Below are positions 36,740 to 44,861 of a DNA stretch of 64,000 bases, in pieces. The notes below the pieces were generated by a model that worked only from the letters and a program-made list of their open reading frames with translations, was not told the DNA's origin and ran no database searches. Position 1 is the first letter of the stretch, and each line of letters starts with the position of its first letter. A program made the position numbers and the translations under genes. Where the stretch lies: assembly GCF_002837185.1 (NCBI RefSeq), contig NZ_KZ477986.1, positions 235,386 to 299,385 of the forward strand, in the 5' to 3' direction. Source of the stretch: Pseudomonas fluorescens. Its GTDB lineage: Bacteria > Pseudomonadota > Gammaproteobacteria > Pseudomonadales > Pseudomonadaceae.

Positions 36740-38032
36740 ATGCTCGCAACCCTGGGTGTCATTACCATCCTCTGCCTGCTTGCCGCCGTCATGAGCAAGC
36801 GCCTCTCGCCCCTGGTGGCCCTGATTGCCTTGCCGATCATCGCCGCGCTGATCGGTGGGTTCGGCCTGCAAACCAGTGGGTTCATCATCACTGGCATCAA
36901 AAACGTCGCCCCGGTAGTGGGCATGTTTGTGTTTGCGATCCTGTTCTTCGGGATCATGACCGACGCCGGCATGCTCGACCCGATCATCGATCGCATCCTG
37001 CGCACGGTCGGCACGCGTCCTACACGGATTGTCGTCGGCACCGCGACCCTGGCGCTGCTGGTGCACCTGGACGGTTCCGGCGCGGTGACCTTTCTGGTAA
37101 CGGTGCCGGCGATGTTGCCGTTGTACACCCGGCTGGGCATCGACAAGCGCATCCTGGCCTGCGTCTGTGCGATGGCCGCCGGGGTCAACTTCCTGCCGTG
37201 GACCGGGCCGGTGCTGCGCTCGTCCGCGGCCTTGCATGTGCCGGTGGCCGACCTGTTCCAGCCACTGATCCCGGTGCAGATTGTCGGGCTGATCTTCGTG
37301 TTCGCCTGCGCCTGGTGGCTGGGCCATCGGGAAGAAAAACGCCTGGGCCTGGGCGTCGGTTCCCGCGTGGACGCGCTGCCGCAACGGGTGCTCAGTGACG
37401 ACGATATCAAGCTGCGCCGTCCACGGCTGTTCTGGGTCAACCTGGTGCTCACCGTGCTGGTGATGGTGGTGATGATCGCCGGATGGGTCGACCCGGTGGT
37501 GATGTTCATGCTCGGCACCGTCGTCGCGCTGTGCATCAACTACCCCAATGTCGAGGCCCAGCGCGCGCGTATCGACGCCCATGCGAAAACGGCCCTGACC
37601 ATGGCCAGTATCCTGCTCGCCGCTGGGGTGTTTACCGGGATCATGCAAGGCACCGGCATGCTCAAGGCGATTGCCGAAGTGGCGGTGGCGCAGATTCCGG
37701 CCGGCCACGGCAAGCTGATTCCGGCTGTGGTGGGCTTTATTTCCATGCCATTGAGCATGTTGTTCGATCCCGATTCCTACTATTTCGGCGTGATGCCGGT
37801 GATCGCCGAAGTCGGCAAGGCGCTGGGCGTCGACCCGCTGCAAGTGGCACAGGCCTCGTTGCTGGGCGTGCACACCACCGGCTTCCCGGTCAGCCCGCTG
37901 ACCCCCGCGACCTTCCTGCTGGTGGGCCTGTGCAAGATCGAACTGGCCGATCACCAGCGCTTCACCATTCCTTTTCTGTTTGCCGCGTCGGTGCTGATGA
38001 CCCTGACCGCGCTGCTTTTGGGCGTTATCTAA
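36740..38032 (+). CDS. CitMHS-family carboxylate transporter
   Basis: 430 residues, about 12 membrane helices, as in the metal-citrate/proton symporters (LVALIALPIIAALIGGF, GIMTDAGMLDPIIDRILR, LHLDGSG-type motif as HLDGSGAVTFLV, FDPDSYYFGVMPVI). It probably imports a di- or tricarboxylate, perhaps complexed with Mg2+. CTGGAG ribosome site. First gene of a three-gene operon with two AtuA-type genes, under the divergent LysR regulator. Confidence 0.9.
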   Translation: MLATLGVITILCLLAAVMSKRLSPLVALIALPIIAALIGGFGLQTSGFIITGIKNVAPVVGMFVFAILFFGIMTDAGMLDPIIDRILRTVGTRPTRIVVGTATLALLVHLDGSGAVTFLVTVPAMLPLYTRLGIDKRILACVCAMAAGVNFLPWTGPVLRSSAALHVPVADLFQPLIPVQIVGLIFVFACAWWLGHREEKRLGLGVGSRVDALPQRVLSDDDIKLRRPRLFWVNLVLTVLVMVVMIAGWVDPVVMFMLGTVVALCINYPNVEAQRARIDAHAKTALTMASILLAAGVFTGIMQGTGMLKAIAEVAVAQIPAGHGKLIPAVVGFISMPLSMLFDPDSYYFGVMPVIAEVGKALGVDPLQVAQASLLGVHTTGFPVSPLTPATFLLVGLCKIELADHQRFTIPFLFAASVLMTLTALLLGVI

Positions 38033-38047
38033 GAGGAGTTATCTGAG

Positions 38048-39373
38048 ATGAAAACCTTGCGCATCGGCGCCGGCGCCGGCTACTCCGGTGACCGTATCGA
38101 ACCCGCCGTGGAACTGGCCGAACAGGGCGACCTGGATTACCTGGTGTTCGAATGCCTGGCCGAACGCACGATTGCCCTGGCGCAACAGGCGCGTATCAGC
38201 GATCCGGCAGGCGGCTACGACCCCTTGTTGAGTGAGCGCATGCACCGGGTGCTGCCCTTTGTCGGGCGTCACCCAGGTCGTCGGCGTCTGCGCGTGATCA
38301 CCAATATGGGCGCGGCCAACCCGGTGTCGGCCGCCGCCGAAGTGCGGCGTATCGCCAATGAGTTGGGCGTGAACCTCAAGGTGGTGGCCGTGGTGGGCGA
38401 CGACGTGTTGCAGGCGTTGCGGCCCGAACAATTGCTGGACAACGGCCAGACCCTGGGCGCACTGGGTGAACGGCTGGTTTCGGCGAATGCCTACCTGGGC
38501 GTGGAGGGCATCCTTGAGGCCTTGCGCGCTGACGCCGATGTAGTGATTACGGGGCGTGTGGCCGACCCGTCACTGTTTCTCGCGCCGCAGATGTTTGAAT
38601 TCGGCTGGGCCGCCGATGATTGGCTGCGCCTGGGCCGGGGCACTCTGGTCGGGCATTTGCTCGAGTGTGCGGGGCAGGTCAGCGGTGGTTATTTCGCCGA
38701 CCCAGGCTGCAAGGACGTGGATGACCTGGCACGCCTGGGCTTTCCGTTGGCCGAGGTCGACGCCGACGGCAATGCCTTGATTACCAAAGTGGCGGGCTCC
38801 GGGGGGCAGGTCAGCCGCGCCACCTGCAGCGAACAATTGATCTACGAAGTGCACGACCCGGCGGCCTATTTGACCCCGGATGTCACGGCCGATTTTTCAC
38901 GGGTGGGCTTTGTCGAGGAGGGCATTGACCGGGTGCGTGCCCAGGGGGCCGACGGTCGTGCCCGGCCTGAGCAGCTGAAGGTCAGCGTCGGTTATCTGGA
39001 TGGCTGGATTGGCGAAGGACAGATGTCCTACGGCGGTCCAGGCGCTGTCGCGCGGGCGCAATTGGCGCGGAAGGTGGTGCTCAAGCGTCTGGAACTGACC
39101 GGCGTGAAGATGCAGGACGTGCGCGCCGAGTTGATCGGCATGGACTCATTGCATGGTCCGCGCAGCACTGTCGAGCCCTGGGAGGTGCGCCTGCGCGTCG
39201 CTGCTCGTTGTGCGGATCGCGGCGACGCCGTGCGCGTCGGCAATGAAGTGGAAACCCTCTACACCAACGGCCCGGCCGGCGGTGGTGGAGCGAGCAAGAG
39301 CGTGCGCCAGGTGGTGGCGGTGGCGTCGTTGCTGCTGCCCCGAGGCGACGTCAAACCGAGGATTGAAGGATGA
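38048..39373 (+). CDS. DUF1446/AtuA N-terminal-like protein
   Basis: 441 residues, cytoplasmic. It matches the acyclic-terpene-utilization AtuA family (DUF1446): RIGAGAGYSGDRIEPAVELAEQG-type start, LVFECLAERT, ITNMGAANP, ADVVITGRVADPSLFLAP, SGGYFADPG and YLDGWIGEGQMSYGG. Family members occur in terpene and other carboxylate breakdown, but the reaction is unsettled. It starts 15 bases after the transporter with AGAGGAG upstream and overlaps the next gene by four bases. Confidence 0.88.
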   Translation: MKTLRIGAGAGYSGDRIEPAVELAEQGDLDYLVFECLAERTIALAQQARISDPAGGYDPLLSERMHRVLPFVGRHPGRRRLRVITNMGAANPVSAAAEVRRIANELGVNLKVVAVVGDDVLQALRPEQLLDNGQTLGALGERLVSANAYLGVEGILEALRADADVVITGRVADPSLFLAPQMFEFGWAADDWLRLGRGTLVGHLLECAGQVSGGYFADPGCKDVDDLARLGFPLAEVDADGNALITKVAGSGGQVSRATCSEQLIYEVHDPAAYLTPDVTADFSRVGFVEEGIDRVRAQGADGRARPEQLKVSVGYLDGWIGEGQMSYGGPGAVARAQLARKVVLKRLELTGVKMQDVRAELIGMDSLHGPRSTVEPWEVRLRVAARCADRGDAVRVGNEVETLYTNGPAGGGGASKSVRQVVAVASLLLPRGDVKPRIEG

Positions 39374-39690
39374 AACTGCACACGCTGGCCCATTGCCGCA
39401 CCGGGGACAAGGGCGACACGTCGAACATCTCGATCATTGCCTATCGCGCCGAAGACTATCCGTGGCTGTGCCAGCAGCTTACGGTGGCGCGTGTTACCGA
39501 GTTCTTCGCCGATTTGCTGGAACCAGGCGCTGCGCCGGTCCGGCGTTACGAGTTGCCCAATGTACAGGCGCTGAATTTTGTGTTGCCGGGCATCCTGCGC
39601 GGCGGCGTGACCCGCTCAACGGCGCTGGATGCCCATGGCAAATGTCTTGGGTCGGCGTTGCTGGACCTGGAGTTGCCAACACCGAACTGA
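39370..39690 (+). CDS. AtuA-like C-terminal domain protein
   Basis: 106 residues, separate homologue of the small C-terminal domain of AtuA (LAHCRTGDKGDTSNISIIAY, and NFVLPGILRGGVTRSTALDAHGK near the end). The ATG overlaps the DUF1446 stop (ATGA), so the two polypeptides are probably made in equal amounts and form one enzyme. In some relatives the two parts are fused. Confidence 0.9.
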   Translation: MKLHTLAHCRTGDKGDTSNISIIAYRAEDYPWLCQQLTVARVTEFFADLLEPGAAPVRRYELPNVQALNFVLPGILRGGVTRSTALDAHGKCLGSALLDLELPTPN

Positions 39691-39720
39691 ATGTGGGAGG
39701 GGGCAAGCCCCCTCCCACAA
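39691..39720. repeat. Single fused REP hairpin between convergent genes
   Basis: TGTGGGAGGGGGC joined to GCCCCCTCCCACA, directly after the AtuA-like stop and 19 bases before the end of the convergent glutaredoxin-like gene. Confidence 0.85.
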
Positions 39721-39738
39721 TGGATCTGCGCAGGTCTG

Positions 39739-40110
39739 TCAGATCGCGGCGAAGCGCTTGTCCAGGTAATCAATGATCACCTTGGAGTCATACATCCAGG
39801 TGGTCTGGCCGTTCTCTTCGATGCGCAGGCACGGCACCTTGATCTTGCCGCCTTGCTCCAGCAGGGTCTGGCGATCCTGCGCGTTGTTTTTCGCATCCTT
39901 GAGCGCGACCGGCACATTCAGGCGATGCAGGGTGCGCCGGGTCTTCACGCAGAACGGGCAGGCATGGAACTGATACAAGGTCAGGTCTTTGGCCGCTGCG
40001 TTCACCTGCGCCTGTTGTTCAGCGGGGCGCTGCTTTTTGCGCGGGCGGGTCAGGAAGTCGCCGGCGATGATGATCTGGCCGAGGCCGACTCGAAGTGCTT
40101 TGACGAACAT
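39739..40110 (-). CDS. Glutaredoxin/GST-N-like thiol protein
   Basis: 123 residues. After a short hydrophobic N-terminus (about 5-17, which may anchor it in the membrane) and a basic stretch (TRPRKKQRP) comes a glutaredoxin fold with YQFHACPFCVKTRR, active site C-P-F-C, and cis-Pro motif IKVPCLRIEE. The ATG at 40110 has AGAGG upstream; an ATG seven codons earlier has no clear ribosome site. Function is probably thiol reduction, partner unknown. Confidence 0.86.
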   Translation of the reverse strand: MFVKALRVGLGQIIIAGDFLTRPRKKQRPAEQQAQVNAAAKDLTLYQFHACPFCVKTRRTLHRLNVPVALKDAKNNAQDRQTLLEQGGKIKVPCLRIEENGQTTWMYDSKVIIDYLDKRFAAI

Positions 40111-40172
40111 GGCTGAAAGCCTCTTGCCCATGGAGAAGGGGTCGCAGCTTACCTGAATTTTGCGGGCGAAAA

Positions 40173-40198
40173 AAAACCGGCGATGAACGCCGGTTTTT
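40173..40198. terminator. Intrinsic terminator of folE
   Basis: AAAACCGGCG pairs with CGCCGGTTTT around five bases. On the minus strand, the direction of folE, eight T follow. Confidence 0.88.
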
Positions 40199-40211
40199 CC
40201 TACACAGCCAC

Positions 40212-40757
40212 TTACTTGATCAGGCTGAGAAATTCGCTGCGGGTGGCCGCGTTGTCACGGAACTCACCGAGCATCACCGACGTGATCATCGACGAATTCT
40301 GTTTTTCCACACCGCGCATCATCATGCACATGTGCTTGGCCTCGATTACCACCGCCACGCCGAGGGCGCCGGTCACTTCCAGCACCGCATCAGCGATCTG
40401 GCGGCTGAGGTTTTCCTGGATCTGCAGGCGACGCGCATACATGTCGACAATCCGCGCGACCTTCGACAGGCCCAGCACTTTGCCGCTCGGGATGTACGCC
40501 ACGTGAGCCTTGCCGATAAACGGCAGCAGGTGGTGTTCGCACAGCGAGTACAACTCGATGTCCTTGACCAGCACCATTTCGCTGTTGTCGGAGCTGAACA
40601 AGGCGCCATTGGTGACTTCTTCGAGCGTCTGTTCATAACCGCGGCAGAGGTACTGCATTGCCTTGGCGGCACGCTTTGGCGTGTCGAGCAGACCCTCGCG
40701 GGAGACGTCCTCGCCGAGTTGGCCGAGAATCGCGGTGTAGTTTTGTTCCAATGTCAC
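40212..40757 (-). CDS. folE: GTP cyclohydrolase I FolE
   Basis: 181 residues. Converts GTP to 7,8-dihydroneopterin triphosphate, the first step of folate synthesis. Zinc ligands: C73 and H76 in [13 protein letters not shown], and the Cys in [12 protein letters not shown]. Further motifs are [18 protein letters not shown] and QIQENL. GTG start at 40757. By position next to smrA it corresponds to PA1674. Confidence 0.96.
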   Translation of the reverse strand: MTLEQNYTAILGQLGEDVSREGLLDTPKRAAKAMQYLCRGYEQTLEEVTNGALFSSDNSEMVLVKDIELYSLCEHHLLPFIGKAHVAYIPSGKVLGLSKVARIVDMYARRLQIQENLSRQIADAVLEVTGALGVAVVIEAKHMCMMMRGVEKQNSSMITSVMLGEFRDNAATRSEFLSLIK

Positions 40758-40940
40758 AGGACTGTTTCCGTATGGGTTTCAGAGCGGTACGGTGTATGCC
40801 TGTACCAATATGAAGCGTTGTTACCGCGCCGATATCGCAGTGTGCGCTGGTGATTGGCGCACATAGTAGCGTAGGTATGGCGACAGGTGTATTCCCGGAC
40901 GAAGCCGATGTTAAAGTCGGCCTCCAGTGAGGAGTATGTG

Positions 40941-41126
40941 ATGACGCCACGGGAACGAAGTATTGCTGAGCGTGCCGTTGGCTTCGCCAAGGCGAATCGG
41001 ACACAAATTGCCAGGGATTTGGCCTGCTTGACTCGCTATCCCGGTGAAGAATATCCCGTCTCGGTTTTATGGCGGGTTCTCCTGGCGCCGGTAAGACTGA
41101 GGTCTCGAAGTCCTTTGTCAATTTGA
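40941..41126 (+). pseudogene. N-terminal part of a zeta-toxin gene, cut off by a frameshift
   Basis: MTPRERSIAERAVGFAKANRTQIARDL... matches the usual N-terminal helices of zeta-toxin family kinases and ends PVSV just where the family continues with [FL]MAGSPGAGKT. The strong ribosome site TGAGGAG lies six bases before the ATG. The rest of the kinase is in another frame from 41069. The run at 41065-41068 has four T; one more T would join both frames into a normal protein. So this is a decayed gene, a recent frameshift, or a homopolymer sequencing error. Confidence 0.75.
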
Positions 41127-41671
41127 TGGAGGCGCATGGGGCCAAAACGCTTCGTATCGACCCTGACGACTTCAGGGATTATTTTCCTGAGTATAACGGT
41201 GCGAATTCGAGCCTGTTTCAGCGCGGCGTAACCGTCATGGTGGAGCGGGCCATCGACCTCGTTTATCAGCAGCGACAGTCATTTCTTCTGGATGGGACTC
41301 TCGCGAATCTCGACGTTGCGCGAAAAAACATCCAGCGTGCGCTCGGCAAGAAAAACCGGTCAGTTCAAATCATGTATGTGTATCAAAAGCCGGAACTGGC
41401 ATGGGAATTCGTGCTTGCACGGGAGGCCATTGAAGGCAGAAATATCCCTTGCGTGGAATTTGTTCGCCAGTTCTATGCATCCAAGGCGACGGTGTGCCAA
41501 TTGAAGCGCGAGCTTCTGGGGAACATCCAGGTCGATGTGATTCTCAAGGATACTGACGGGACCGATGCAGAGGTTGGTATTGACCTGTCAACCGACGAAA
41601 TTGACGAACTGGTCAGGCAGCCCTACCATCCTGAACAACTTGAGCAAATGTTGGCCGGAGTAGCCCCATGA
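41069..41671 (+). CDS. Zeta-toxin family kinase, P-loop part in its own frame
   Basis: 200 residues from the ATG at 41069, which falls exactly at the start of the P-loop strand. Walker A GSPGAGKTE, the substrate-binding region IDPDDFRDYFPEY, then LLDGTL and VYVYQKPELAWEF-like motifs typical for zeta kinases, which phosphorylate UDP-activated amino sugars. There is no ribosome site of its own, so translation would need coupling or frameshifting from the upstream frame at 40941. Base composition is lower in GC than the neighbours. It lies in the folE-smrA junction, which is closed in P. aeruginosa as I remember it, so the module was probably acquired. Confidence 0.8.
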   Translation: MAGSPGAGKTEVSKSFVNLMEAHGAKTLRIDPDDFRDYFPEYNGANSSLFQRGVTVMVERAIDLVYQQRQSFLLDGTLANLDVARKNIQRALGKKNRSVQIMYVYQKPELAWEFVLAREAIEGRNIPCVEFVRQFYASKATVCQLKRELLGNIQVDVILKDTDGTDAEVGIDLSTDEIDELVRQPYHPEQLEQMLAGVAP

Positions 41672-41856
41672 AAGGCGAAATTACGGAAACACTGGAAAAA
41701 TACCCTTCTACAACCATGTCCGACTTTTTCCGAAGCTGTTCGGTGGAGGAAAAGCGTGCGGTCTATCGAAGCGCAGCCAATACTGCAATCACGATGCAAA
41801 AAGCCGTGATTTCACTGGCAAAAGAGAAGAAGGCTAAAGAGTTCGCCGGCGAATAA
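41668..41856 (+). CDS. Small protein overlapping the zeta kinase, possible partner
   Basis: 62 residues, charged, mostly helical (VEEKRAVYRSAANTAITMQKAV...KEKKAKEFAGE). The ATG overlaps the kinase stop by four bases (ATGA), so the pair is co-translated. No family was recognised. Classical epsilon or PezA antitoxins lie upstream of zeta and PezA has an HTH; this protein is downstream and has none. It could be an antitoxin or an accessory protein; this is inference from gene order. Confidence 0.7.
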   Translation: MKGEITETLEKYPSTTMSDFFRSCSVEEKRAVYRSAANTAITMQKAVISLAKEKKAKEFAGE

Positions 41857-41877
41857 AGCCCGGATTTTCTGATTGAA

Positions 41878-41903
41878 AGCCCAGCCTGAGTGCTGGGCTT
41901 TTT
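41878..41903 (+). terminator. Intrinsic terminator of the zeta module
   Basis: AGCCCAGC pairs with GCTGGGCT around six bases and is followed by five T. It ends just before the convergent smrA stop. Confidence 0.87.
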
Positions 41904-41908
41904 GTCTG

Positions 41909-42466
41909 TTACTCGTCGCGCCCCTCCATCATGGTGCGCTTGAGCATCACATACACCGCGCCGGCCCCGCCGTGGCGAGCCTGGCAGGAGGTAAAACCGA
42001 GCACCTGGGTGTGCTGGCGCAGCCAGGTGTTGACGTGGCTCTTGATCATCGGCCGCTTGCCGTCCAGCCGCACGGCCTTGCCGTGGGTGACGCGCACGCA
42101 GCGGATTTCGAACCTGGTGGCTTCGGCGAGGAAGGCCCACAGGGTTTCCCGGGCCTTCTCCACGGTCATGCCGTGCAGGTCGAGGCTGCCCTCGAACGGG
42201 ATCTGGCCGGCCTTGAGCTTGCGCATCTGGCTTTCCTGCACCCCGTCGCGCGCCCACATCAACTCATCTTCGGGGCCGACATCGATCACGAACTGATCCG
42301 ACAAACCATCCACGGTGGTGGCATCGGTGCGCACGGTCGCGGCTTGGCGCAGCTTGGCGATTTGCGCCCGATCAGCCTTGGGTTTGCCGGTGTCGGCGCG
42401 GTCGTGCTTGATCGGCTTGACGCCGCGCAGCTCGTTCTTGAACAGGGAAAAATCGTCGTCTTGCAT
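41909..42466 (-). CDS. Smr-domain endonuclease-like protein SmrA
   Basis: 185 residues. A basic N-terminal part is followed by a Smr domain (about 95-180) with the LDLHGMTVEKA motif, the VTHGKA motif and a C-terminal HGGAGAVYVMLKR. Such proteins nick DNA or cut RNA; the substrate here is unknown. ATG at 42466 with GGAGGC upstream. Corresponds to PA1675 by position. Confidence 0.9.
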   Translation of the reverse strand: MQDDDFSLFKNELRGVKPIKHDRADTGKPKADRAQIAKLRQAATVRTDATTVDGLSDQFVIDVGPEDELMWARDGVQESQMRKLKAGQIPFEGSLDLHGMTVEKARETLWAFLAEATRFEIRCVRVTHGKAVRLDGKRPMIKSHVNTWLRQHTQVLGFTSCQARHGGAGAVYVMLKRTMMEGRDE

Positions 42467-42541
42467 GGCAGCCTCCGCGCAGGGCGGGCAGTTTACCTAA
42501 ATCGCGGCGGCTGCGGCGTGGCAAATACTATCCAAGCGCCA

Positions 42542-42862
42542 TTAGTCGTGCTTTTTCATCAGGTGCGAGGCGATATTCAACGACAACGGCTGGCGCATTT
42601 TCCGACGGCTGCTGCGCCATAGCCATACACCCAACCACAGCACCAACAGGCCGATCCCCAGCAGGATCGCTGAACCGCCAGGGCTGGCATTCAGTTCGCC
42701 AAGTGCCGGCGAATGCCCAAACAGACCGGCGCCACCAGCGCCAGCCAACAGCAGACCTACGATCGCCAGCAGCGCGGCAATGCCCGCCACCAGGCGCAGA
42801 CGCCAATTGCTCGGGCCCTTGGGGCGCAAGCGACGAGCATCAAAACCATCGGATATCTTCAT
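42542..42862 (-). CDS. Two-helix inner membrane protein
   Basis: 106 residues. A basic N-terminus (RRLRPKGPSNWRLR) precedes two membrane helices at about 23-45 and 63-82, joined by a small loop, and a basic C-terminal tail ends in MKKHD. By position it may correspond to PA1676. No function known to me. ATG at 42862 with GGAAAGG upstream. Confidence 0.75.
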   Translation of the reverse strand: MKISDGFDARRLRPKGPSNWRLRLVAGIAALLAIVGLLLAGAGGAGLFGHSPALGELNASPGGSAILLGIGLLVLWLGVWLWRSSRRKMRQPLSLNIASHLMKKHD

Positions 42863-43004
42863 TCCGACCTTTCCTCCAGGGTATCGGCCCTTCGACCGGA
42901 AGATACACAGGTTGTTCCTGTGCCCGAGGCAAATGCGCGAAATGAGCAGGCTTTGCGGATGAGCGGGGCAATGAACAGGGGCACACCGCTCATCAGAGAG
43001 ACGA

Positions 43005-43595
43005 TCAGATCAGATCTTTGGTCAATGCCAGGGTCGCAAAGTTGTCGGCCATGATGGCCATTTCAGTTTGCTGCACATGTTCGGCACTCAGCACGCCACC
43101 TGTGTAGGGCAAGTCGCGTGTAGCGCAGGCATCTTCCACCAGGGTGCAGCGAAAGCCGAGGTTCTTGGCGGCACGTACTGTGGTGCTGACGCTTGAATGA
43201 CTCATGAATCCGCAGACGATCAGGTCCAGCGAACCCAGGTCCTGCAAGTGTTTTTCCAGGCCGGTGCCGTGAAAGGCGCTGGGCAGCAGCTTGCCGATAA
43301 TGGTTTCGTCGCCTTCAGGCTCGAGGCCGGGGATGAATTCGCCGCGCTCGCCTTGCGGATCGAACAGGCCGCCGACGGTGCCCAGGTGGCGCACATGCAC
43401 AATCGGCCGTCCGGCGTTGCGCGCAGCGGTCACCAGTTGCTTGATGTTGCCGACCGCCGCGTCCATGCCCGAGAGGGCGAGTGGGCCGCTGAGGTATTCC
43501 TTCTGGGCGTCGATGATCACGAGGGTCGCATGGGCAAGGTTGGCAGCTGCGTAACCACGACCGCTGAGTTGAAACATCGTCTTTTGAACGGACAT
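43005..43595 (-). CDS. Isochorismatase-like cysteine hydrolase
   Basis: 196 residues. The isochorismatase fold has the catalytic-type Asp in LVIIDAQKEYL, a Lys in IIGKLLPSAFHGTGL, and the loop LIVCGFMSHSSVSTTVRAA. The usual nucleophilic Cys of family members (VxGxxTxxCV) is replaced here by Ser in the HSSVS segment, so hydrolase activity is uncertain. ATG at 43595 with AGGAG upstream. Divergent from prmB, as PA1677 is. Confidence 0.85.
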   Translation of the reverse strand: MSVQKTMFQLSGRGYAAANLAHATLVIIDAQKEYLSGPLALSGMDAAVGNIKQLVTAARNAGRPIVHVRHLGTVGGLFDPQGERGEFIPGLEPEGDETIIGKLLPSAFHGTGLEKHLQDLGSLDLIVCGFMSHSSVSTTVRAAKNLGFRCTLVEDACATRDLPYTGGVLSAEHVQQTEMAIMADNFATLALTKDLI

Positions 43596-43834
43596 TCTGG
43601 GGCTCCTGTGAGGGGGGCTTTTGCGACATTGTCCACTGGCTGAGCGGTTCTGTGAATCGCTACCATCGTAAGGTACGCCGTTGCTGGCGTGCAGCCATGT
43701 CAAGAGGGTGGCTTGTTTAAGTCATTAGGGGTGATTTGGATGAAATCCGACATACGGCAGCGGTGTTTCGTACATCGTCGGTACAGATGAACGCTGTTAG
43801 AATCGCCAGTCGTTTTTTCCCAGGAGTCTGCCCC

Positions 43835-44743
43835 GTGATCACTTCCCGCCTGCGCACCTTGCGCGACCATATCCGTTGGGCTGTCAGCCGTTTCCATGGG
43901 GAAAACCTGTTTTTTGGCCACGGCACCGACAATGCCTGGGACGAAGCCCGGCAACTGGTGCTCGGCGCCCTGCATCTGCCGTGGGAAATTGCCGACAGCT
44001 ACTTGGACTGCAATCTGGAAGAAGAGGAAATCTCCCACGTGCAGCGTTTGTTGCATCGACGTATCCATGAGCGCGTGCCCACAGCCTACTTGCTCAAGGA
44101 GGCGTGGTTCTGCGGCATGTCGTTTATTGTCGACGAGCGCGTGCTGATTCCGCGCTCACCGATTGGCGAACTGATTGAAAACCGCTTCGAACCCTGGCTG
44201 GCCCAGCCGCCGGCGCGCATTCTCGACTTGTGCACCGGCTCCGGTTGCATCGGCATCGCCTGTGCCTACGAATTCCCCGAGGCTGAAGTGGTGCTGGGCG
44301 ACTTGTCCTTCGAAGCCCTTGAGGTGGCCAACCAGAACATCGAGCGCCATGGCGTCGATGAGCGCGTCTATACCGTGCAGGGCGACGGCTTTGACGGGCT
44401 GCCGGCTCAGCGCTTCGATCTGATTGTGTCCAATCCGCCGTATGTGGACGCCGAAGACTTTGCCGATATGCCGGATGAATACCAGCACGAACCGGAACTG
44501 GGTCTGGCGTGCGGTGACGACGGCTTGAATCTGGTACGGCGGATGCTGGCTGAAGCGGCGGACCACCTGACCGAGAAGGGTCTGCTGATTGTCGAAGTGG
44601 GCAACAGCCAGGTGCATGTTGAAGCGCTGTACCCGGAAGTGGATTTCGCCTGGCTGGACTTCCAGCGGGGTGGGCATGGGGTGTTCATGCTCACCGCTGA
44701 GCAGTGCCGCCAGCATCAGGCCGTCTTTGCCGCGCGCGTTTAA
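43835..44743 (+). CDS. prmB: Ribosomal protein L3 glutamine methyltransferase PrmB
   Basis: 302 residues. SAM-dependent enzyme that methylates a glutamine of ribosomal protein L3. SAM-binding motif [10 protein letters not shown] (131-140) and the active-site N200-P-P-Y203. GTG start at 43835 with CCAGGAG nine bases upstream; an ATG further up in the same frame has no good ribosome site. Corresponds to PA1678. Confidence 0.94.
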   Translation: MITSRLRTLRDHIRWAVSRFHGENLFFGHGTDNAWDEARQLVLGALHLPWEIADSYLDCNLEEEEISHVQRLLHRRIHERVPTAYLLKEAWFCGMSFIVDERVLIPRSPIGELIENRFEPWLAQPPARILDLCTGSGCIGIACAYEFPEAEVVLGDLSFEALEVANQNIERHGVDERVYTVQGDGFDGLPAQRFDLIVSNPPYVDAEDFADMPDEYQHEPELGLACGDDGLNLVRRMLAEAADHLTEKGLLIVEVGNSQVHVEALYPEVDFAWLDFQRGGHGVFMLTAEQCRQHQAVFAARV

Positions 44744-44751
44744 CTCGTTCA

Positions 44752-44844
44752 ATGTGGGAGGGGGCTTGCCCCCGATGAGGCAGTGTCAGTAAATGCATTG
44801 TTGACTGACACACCGCTATCGGGGGCAAGCCCCCTCCCACATTT
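44752..44844. repeat. REPIN doublet between convergent genes
   Basis: Inverted pair of the common REP class with a TGTCAGT/ACTGACA inner pair, 9 bases after the prmB stop. Confidence 0.9.
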
Positions 44845-44861
44845 GATTGCATTCCAGTCTG

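Noticed and set aside
41060..41072. Programmed frameshift in the zeta gene
   Set aside because: The site reads GTT TTA TGG; it lacks an X-XXY-YYZ slippery heptamer and I see no clear downstream pseudoknot, so a plain frameshift or sequencing error is more likely.
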